Below, piece after piece: positions 5,225-10,312 of a stretch of DNA of 10,312 bases. The stretch spans positions 11,255 to 21,566 of the forward strand of contig FR901015.1 of the NCBI GenBank assembly GCA_000437555.1, given 5' to 3'. The notes below the pieces were generated by a model. That model had not been told where the DNA came from. It saw only the letters and a program-made list of their open reading frames with translations, and searched no databases. The position numbers and the translations under genes were made by a program. This DNA comes from Acidaminococcus sp. CAG:917 (GTDB lineage Bacteria; Bacillota; Clostridia; Christensenellales; CAG-917). Within the stretch, counting starts at the first letter, position 1; each line of letters starts with the position of its first letter.

Positions 5225-7450
5225 ATGTTAAAACTCGTTGACCAACCCGTTTATTTTTCAAAGGGAAAACTCATATCTTGTGACGAATTTAAGGCAAAAA
5301 ACACTGTTAGCGATGACGACTATAAAAAAACGATGGCTTATAAAATTATGTCAAGCCATAACGTCGGAGATGACGATTCTCATTATAGGATAAAATTCGA
5401 CGCACTCGCGTCTCACGATATAACTTACGTCGGGATTATCCAGACGGCAAAGGCGTCGGGACTTAAAGAGTTTCCCATTCCTTATGTTCTCACAAACTGT
5501 CACAACTCTCTTTGCGCCGTCGGCGGAACTATTAACGAGGATGACCACCTTTTCGGACTTTCGGCGGCAAAGAAATACGGCGGAATTTTCGTTCCTGCAA
5601 ACGAGGCAGTCATTCACAGCTATATGAGGGAAATGTTCGCAGCTCCGTATAAAATGATTTTGGGCAGCGATTCGCACACCCGTTACGGCGCACTCGGCAC
5701 TATGGCTATAGGCGAAGGCGGACCCGAACTTGTCAAACAGCTATTAAACAGGACTTACGATATAAACCGTCCGGAGGTCATTGCCATTTATATGACGGGC
5801 AAACCTAAAAAGGGAGTGGGTCCGCAGGACGTCGCTCTTGCCATAATAAAAGCCGTGTTTAAATGCGGTTTTGTAAAGAATAAGGTTATGGAATTTATCG
5901 GTGAGGGCATTTCGAATCTCAGCGTTGAATACCGCAATGCAATCGACGTTATGACAACGGAAACGACCTGTCTTTCCTCAATTTGGAAAACCGATGAAAA
6001 GGTCAAAGAGTATTTGTCGGAATATTTAAGAGCCGACGAATATAAGGAAGTGTCTCCCGACGACGGAGCAAGATATGACGGCGCGGTATTCGTTGAACTT
6101 GATACAATCGAGCCGATGATTGCTCTTCCTTTTCATCCTTCAAACGCTTTTACCATAAAGGAGTTAAACGAAAACGCGCAAGATATTTTGAGAGAATGTG
6201 AAATAGAGTGCCAAAAACAGATAGGCGACAGAGTAGTATTTAATCTTACCGATAAAATCGTCGGCAAAAAGATTAAAGTATCGCAAGGCGTCGTAGCAGG
6301 TTGCTCGGGTGGAACTTATGACAATCTTTGCGCCGTGGCAAGTATATTAGAGCACGGAAAAGTGGGGAGCGACGCTTTTGCGCTTTCGGTCTATCCCGGC
6401 TCACAGCCCACTATGTTAAAGCTTGTCGAAAACGGAGCGGTCGCTAAAATGATAAAAGCGGGCGCCATAGTCAAACCCGCATTTTGCGGACCTTGTTTCG
6501 GAGCAGGAGACGTGCCGTGCAACAACGGACTTTCAATAAGACATACCACAAGAAACTTTATGTCGAGGGAAGGCTCTAAGCCGGGCGAAAAGCAGATAGC
6601 CTCCGTCGCTTTAATGGACGCGCGTTCTATCGCCGCAACGGCAATCAACGGCGGTTATCTCACTAGTGCAACTGAAATTGATTTCGACGAGACCGTGCCT
6701 GCGTTTACTTTCGATAAATCGATATACGAAAACCGAGTTTATAACGGCTTTAAAAAGGCGGACGAAAAGGCGGAACTTGTTTACGGTCCTAATATTGCCG
6801 ATTGGCCGACGATTGAGCCGCTCAAAGATAATCTTGCAATGAAAGTGGTTGCCGTCATAAACGACCCGGTCACGACCACCGACGAACTGATTCCGTCGGG
6901 TGAAACAAGTTCATACAGGAGCAATCCTTTGCGCCTTGCCGAATTTGCGCTTTCGAGAAAGGTGCCGGAATACGTCCAAAGAGCTAAGGCGGTCAAAAAG
7001 GAAAACAAGGATATTTTGGAAGGCAAGATAAACGAACAGGTGGAGGCTACTCTCGCGCTGGCCGGTGTCGATACTTCCGACCTCTCTTACGGCAGCGTTA
7101 TTTATGCGGTTAAGCCGGGTGACGGCAGCGCAAGAGAACAGGCGGCGAGCTGTCAGAGAGTGCTTGGCGGAGTCGCAAACCTTGCGAGCGAATACGCCAC
7201 GAAAAGATATCGCAGCAACCTTATTAACTGGGGTATGATACCTTTCCTCACAAAGGATACGGAATATAAATTGAACGACGTAATTGTCGTTAAAGACGTT
7301 GCGGAAAAACTCAAGAGGGGAGATACGGAATTTGAAGCTCTTTTAATCAGAGAAGAAAAGGTTTTTGCATTCAAACTCTATATTGACCCGCTCACCGACG
7401 ATGAAAAGGATATTATTTTAAAAGGCTGTCTTATAAATTATTACGCTTGA
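5225..7450 (+). CDS. Aconitase-superfamily hydratase
   Basis: A 741-residue [4Fe-4S] hydro-lyase of the aconitase fold. The three cluster cysteines are C360 (AGCSGGTYDN) and C421/C424 (FCGPCFGAG). Other aconitase-like active-site elements are D149-S-H151 (GSDSHTRYGALG), R443 and R448 (TRNFMSREG), and S635/R637 in the C-terminal swivel domain (GDGSAREQAA). At the position of aconitase's catalytic Asp-His pair the sequence is NCHNS (H93 kept, Asp apparently replaced by C92). SSYRSNPLRLAEF is typical of the aconitase-like 'hydratase' group that, as I recall, includes E. coli YbhJ, so citrate/isocitrate is not certain as the substrate. The start is ATG 5225 with GAGGTG at 5216-5221. A GTG at 5219 would lie inside that ribosome binding site. 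First gene of an operon, 14 bases before the ligase gene. It could be a working aconitase or act on a related hydroxy acid. Confidence 0.92.
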   Translation: MLKLVDQPVYFSKGKLISCDEFKAKNTVSDDDYKKTMAYKIMSSHNVGDDDSHYRIKFDALASHDITYVGIIQTAKASGLKEFPIPYVLTNCHNSLCAVGGTINEDDHLFGLSAAKKYGGIFVPANEAVIHSYMREMFAAPYKMILGSDSHTRYGALGTMAIGEGGPELVKQLLNRTYDINRPEVIAIYMTGKPKKGVGPQDVALAIIKAVFKCGFVKNKVMEFIGEGISNLSVEYRNAIDVMTTETTCLSSIWKTDEKVKEYLSEYLRADEYKEVSPDDGARYDGAVFVELDTIEPMIALPFHPSNAFTIKELNENAQDILRECEIECQKQIGDRVVFNLTDKIVGKKIKVSQGVVAGCSGGTYDNLCAVASILEHGKVGSDAFALSVYPGSQPTMLKLVENGAVAKMIKAGAIVKPAFCGPCFGAGDVPCNNGLSIRHTTRNFMSREGSKPGEKQIASVALMDARSIAATAINGGYLTSATEIDFDETVPAFTFDKSIYENRVYNGFKKADEKAELVYGPNIADWPTIEPLKDNLAMKVVAVINDPVTTTDELIPSGETSSYRSNPLRLAEFALSRKVPEYVQRAKAVKKENKDILEGKINEQVEATLALAGVDTSDLSYGSVIYAVKPGDGSAREQAASCQRVLGGVANLASEYATKRYRSNLINWGMIPFLTKDTEYKLNDVIVVKDVAEKLKRGDTEFEALLIREEKVFAFKLYIDPLTDDEKDIILKGCLINYYA

Positions 7451-7464
7451 TAAAAGAGGGGAAA

Positions 7465-8763
7465 ATGTTTTACGACGAGAAAATTGAGACGATGCCCGTT
7501 GAAGAACTGAAGAAGCTTCAGCTGGCAAAACTTAAAAAGGCGGTAGAATACGCCTATAACAATTCTAAATTTTATAAAAATATGTTTGACAGGAGCGGTC
7601 TTAAGCCGTCTGACATTCAAACACTTGAAGACATTCGTAAAATTCCGTTTACCGTAAAGACGGATTTAAGGGATAATTATCCTTACGGACTCAATGCCGT
7701 GCCTATGGAAGATATCGCAAGGATTCACGCCTCTAGCGGAACGAGCGGAAAACCGACCGTCGTCACCTATACCAAAAACGACCTCGAGATGTGGTCGGAG
7801 TGTATGGCAAGGCTAATCACAATGGCGGGCGTCACAAAAAAGGATATCGTTCAGATATCTTTCGGTTACGGATTGTTTACCGGTGCTCTTGGTCTTCACC
7901 AAGGTATGGAAAAAGTGGGCGCGACAGTCATTCCCGCTTCAAGCGGAAATACCGAAAGGCAGATTATGCTTTTAAAGGACCTCGGCGCTACGGTGCTCGT
8001 AGCAACACCGTCCTATGCGCTTTATATTGCAGAAATGATAGAAAAAATGGGTCTCGATATAAACGATTTTAAACTGAGAGTGGGTCTTTTCGGCTCAGAA
8101 GCCTCTAGTGTGGAGATGCACAACGAGCTTGAGAGACGGCTTCACGTTTTATCCACCGATAACTACGGACTCTCCGAAATTATCGGCCCCGGTGTAGCGG
8201 GAGAATGTACCTATAAACAAGGGCTTCACGTCAACGAGGACTATTTCTATATTGAAATACTCAATCCCGAAACGTTCGAACCTGTTCCCGACGGAGAATA
8301 CGGTGAGCTAGTCATAACAGCGCTTTCAAAAGAGGCTATGCCCATTTTGAGATACAGGACAAAAGATATCACAAGAATTATACCGGGAACTTGTCCCTGT
8401 AAAAGGACAATGCGCCGTCTTGATAAATTCCAGGGAAGGACGGACGATATGCTCGTTATAAGAGGGGTAAACGTTTTCCCATCGCAAATCGAGGGAGTTC
8501 TTATGGATATTCCGGAAGTGGGAAGCAGCTACGAAATAGTTGTGACAAGGGAAAATTATATGGACAAACTCGAAGTCAGCGTCGAAGTGGCGGATTCGGG
8601 ATTGCTGGATAACTACAAAAAACTCGAGGAATTAAGGGCAAAGATAAGACACAACCTCAAGACGGTTTTGCAAATCGACGCAGCTGTCAAACTTGTAGAA
8701 CCTCTTACGTTGAAAAGATTTGAAGGTAAAGCGAAGCGAGTTACCGATTTAAGAAAAATTTAG
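7465..8763 (+). CDS. Phenylacetate-CoA ligase-like enzyme (PaaK family)
   Basis: A 432-residue adenylate-forming enzyme that joins an aryl acid such as phenylacetate, 4-hydroxyphenylacetate or indoleacetate to CoA using ATP. Motifs are the phosphate loop ASSGTSGKPTVVTYT (89-103), YGLSE (234-238), RYRTKD (296-301), GRTDD (324-328) followed by MLVIRGVNVFPSQIE, and a C-terminal RFEGKAKRV containing the likely catalytic Lys (K422). The PGTCPCKRTMRR segment and ECTYKQGLHVNEDYF are PaaK-like. Length is normal for the family. The start ATG 7465 has AGAGGGG at 7455-7461. A TTG at 7447 overlapping the previous stop codon is less likely. It lies between the hydratase and iorA in one transcript. With iorA next door, it probably handles arylacetyl-CoA/arylacetate made from aromatic amino acids. 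The exact substrate cannot be read from the sequence. Confidence 0.92.
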   Translation: MFYDEKIETMPVEELKKLQLAKLKKAVEYAYNNSKFYKNMFDRSGLKPSDIQTLEDIRKIPFTVKTDLRDNYPYGLNAVPMEDIARIHASSGTSGKPTVVTYTKNDLEMWSECMARLITMAGVTKKDIVQISFGYGLFTGALGLHQGMEKVGATVIPASSGNTERQIMLLKDLGATVLVATPSYALYIAEMIEKMGLDINDFKLRVGLFGSEASSVEMHNELERRLHVLSTDNYGLSEIIGPGVAGECTYKQGLHVNEDYFYIEILNPETFEPVPDGEYGELVITALSKEAMPILRYRTKDITRIIPGTCPCKRTMRRLDKFQGRTDDMLVIRGVNVFPSQIEGVLMDIPEVGSSYEIVVTRENYMDKLEVSVEVADSGLLDNYKKLEELRAKIRHNLKTVLQIDAAVKLVEPLTLKRFEGKAKRVTDLRKI

Positions 8764-8783
8764 ACACGACTTAGGAGAAAAAT

Positions 8784-10312
8784 ATGAAATTGATGTTGGG
8801 TAACGAAGCGATTGCAAGGGGAGCGTATGAAGCGGGCGTCAAGCTCGTTGCGGCATATCCCGGAACTCCGTCCACCGAAGTGACGGAAACAGTCGCAAAA
8901 TACGATGAAGTTTACGCAGAATGGGCGCCTAACGAAAAGGTCGCTTTTGAAGTGGCGGTCGGAGCGTCCTATGCGGGCGCAAGAGCAATGGTTTGCATGA
9001 AGCACGTCGGAGTCAACGTGGCGGCAGACCCGATGTTTACGGCGGCTTATACGGGAGTAAACGGCGGACTTGTCATACTTGTAGCTGATGACCCCGGTAT
9101 GCATTCGTCGCAAAACGAACAGGATTCGAGATATTACGCCATAAGCGCGCATATTCCCATGCTTGAGCCGTCGGACAGCGCCGAGGCTAAAGCGTTTACC
9201 GCACTTGCTTTCGACATTTCGGAAAAATACGATACTCCCGTGTTTTTAAGAACGACTACCCGTCTTGCTCACTCGCAAAGTTTTGTCGAAGAGGCTCAAA
9301 GACGTGAAGTGGCGGTAAAGCCTTATTCTAAGGATATAACAAAATATACGATGATGCCGTCTTCCGCTATTGGAAGACACATCAAGGTTGAAGAAAGAGA
9401 AAACCGATTAAAAAATGACGTTGAAAGCTTTGATATAAACCGTGTTGAAAAGGGCGACGATTCAATAGGCATAGTTTGCAGCGGTGTCGTGTATCAATAC
9501 GTTAAAGAAGCAATACCAAACGCTTCCGTGTTTAAACTCGGTATGGTATATCCTTTGCCTGTCGAATCCATTAAAAAATTTGCAAAGTCGGTCAAAAGAC
9601 TTATCGTTGTGGAAGAGCTTGAGCCCGTTATTGAAAATACGTTAAAGGCTAACGGAATAGAATGCGAGGGTAAAAATCTTTTCTCCGTTCAAGGCGAACT
9701 TTCCGTTGCTACGATAAAGGAAAAATTGCTTGGCGATAAAAATGAAAACGTATCTTTTGACCTTCCCGTAAGACCTCCCGTGCTTTGCGCGGGCTGTCCG
9801 CACAGAGGCGTTTTTTACGTGCTTAAAAAGTTGGGACTAACGGTATCTGCCGATATAGGCTGTTATACTCTCGGGGCGGGAGCGCCTCTTTCCGCCGTCG
9901 ATACGGTGCTTTGTATGGGTGCGTCAATCGGCATTGCTCACGGATTCAAAAAGGCGTTGAGAGAAGAAGCGGCAAAAAAAGTCGTTTCCGTCATCGGTGA
10001 TTCTACGTTTATCCACAGCGGAATAACGGGACTTATCGACGCCGTATACAATCAGTCAAATCTTACTCTCATAATTTTGGATAACTCCACAACGGGAATG
10101 ACGGGACACCAAGACCATCCTGCGACAGGCAAGACTTTAAAGGGAGAGCCTGCGCCTATATTGAATCTTGTCGACGTTTGCCGCTCATGCGGAGCAAAAA
10201 GCATAAACGTTGTTGACGCATACAATTTAAAGGCGGTTGAAGACGCAGTTAAAGCGGCGGTGGACGAGCAGGCGGTTTCCGTCGTCATATGTCAAAGACC
10301 GTGTGCTCTTTT
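8784..10312 (+). CDS. iorA: Indolepyruvate:ferredoxin oxidoreductase alpha subunit (3' end outside window)
   Basis: Thiamine-diphosphate subunit of the complex that oxidatively decarboxylates aryl pyruvates (from Trp, Phe, Tyr) to arylacetyl-CoA, passing electrons to ferredoxin. There are 509 complete codons and the frame stays open to the window end. The N-terminal pyrimidine-type domain shows MKLMLGNEAIARGAYEAGV, AAYPGTPSTEV, EWAPNEKVAFEVAVGASYAG and DDPGMHSSQNEQDSR. A linker domain leads to VLCAGCPHRGVFYVL from residue 333. The thiamine-binding domain has GDSTFIHSG (from 405) and DNSTTGMTGHQDHPATG (from 433). The family is usually near 590-600 residues, so the C-terminal ferredoxin-type 4Fe-4S domain should lie just outside. 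Start ATG 8784 follows AGGAG 8773-8777 and sits 20 bases after the ligase stop. iorB is expected downstream. Specificity for indole-, phenyl- or hydroxyphenylpyruvate is not determined. Confidence 0.96.
   Translation, partial: MKLMLGNEAIARGAYEAGVKLVAAYPGTPSTEVTETVAKYDEVYAEWAPNEKVAFEVAVGASYAGARAMVCMKHVGVNVAADPMFTAAYTGVNGGLVILVADDPGMHSSQNEQDSRYYAISAHIPMLEPSDSAEAKAFTALAFDISEKYDTPVFLRTTTRLAHSQSFVEEAQRREVAVKPYSKDITKYTMMPSSAIGRHIKVEERENRLKNDVESFDINRVEKGDDSIGIVCSGVVYQYVKEAIPNASVFKLGMVYPLPVESIKKFAKSVKRLIVVEELEPVIENTLKANGIECEGKNLFSVQGELSVATIKEKLLGDKNENVSFDLPVRPPVLCAGCPHRGVFYVLKKLGLTVSADIGCYTLGAGAPLSAVDTVLCMGASIGIAHGFKKALREEAAKKVVSVIGDSTFIHSGITGLIDAVYNQSNLTLIILDNSTTGMTGHQDHPATGKTLKGEPAPILNLVDVCRSCGAKSINVVDAYNLKAVEDAVKAAVDEQAVSVVICQRPCAL

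Noticed and set aside
7791..8072. 93-codon + strand frame inside the ligase gene
   Set aside because: It is out of frame within a conserved PaaK-family coding region, with a basic low-information product and no independent support.
8760..9152. 130-codon open frame antisense to the start of iorA
   Set aside because: It is opposite the conserved iorA frame, its product is Arg/His/Cys-rich without a domain pattern, and it is best explained as a shadow.

Overview
The window looks like chromosome from an anaerobic, fairly low-GC Bacillota/Clostridia-type bacterium. Pointers are strong AGGAG-type ribosome binding sites, AT-rich sigma-A-like promoters, close operon packing, and an indolepyruvate:ferredoxin oxidoreductase subunit, which is typical of amino-acid-fermenting anaerobes. 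Species cannot be named from the sequence. I see no insertion sequence, CRISPR array, tRNA or rRNA.

Left part (1-4178, + strand): the C-terminal ~640 codons of valyl-tRNA synthetase (valS, start outside the window), then two nearly abutting genes for multi-pass membrane proteins. The two share a similar pattern of helices and connecting loops and may be diverged paralogues. The second carries a cytosolic C-terminal domain that reads like the winged-helix gamma domain of FtsK/SpoIIIE, an unexpected partner for this kind of membrane protein.

Middle (4179-5224): a bidirectional rho-independent terminator at 4268-4298 separates the membrane-protein pair from a convergent small gene on the minus strand (two helices plus a bacterial PH-like domain). 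That gene has a near-consensus promoter and a very short leader. A promoter at 5044-5072 faces the other way and starts an approximately 145-nt leader with direct repeats, a long-range stem and a hairpin-plus-T-tract just before the ribosome binding site. This could be an unrecognised cis-regulatory RNA.

Right part (5225-10312, + strand): a tight three-gene operon made of an aconitase-superfamily hydratase, a phenylacetate-CoA ligase-like enzyme (PaaK family) and the alpha subunit of indolepyruvate:ferredoxin oxidoreductase (iorA, cut by the window end). PaaK-like ligases next to iorAB are a familiar arylacetate module: IorAB turns aryl pyruvates into arylacetyl-CoA, and the ligase interconverts arylacetyl-CoA and arylacetate. 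The hydratase at the head of the operon is the least explained member. It keeps the Fe-S cysteines and most active-site residues of aconitase, but one catalytic Asp position appears changed.
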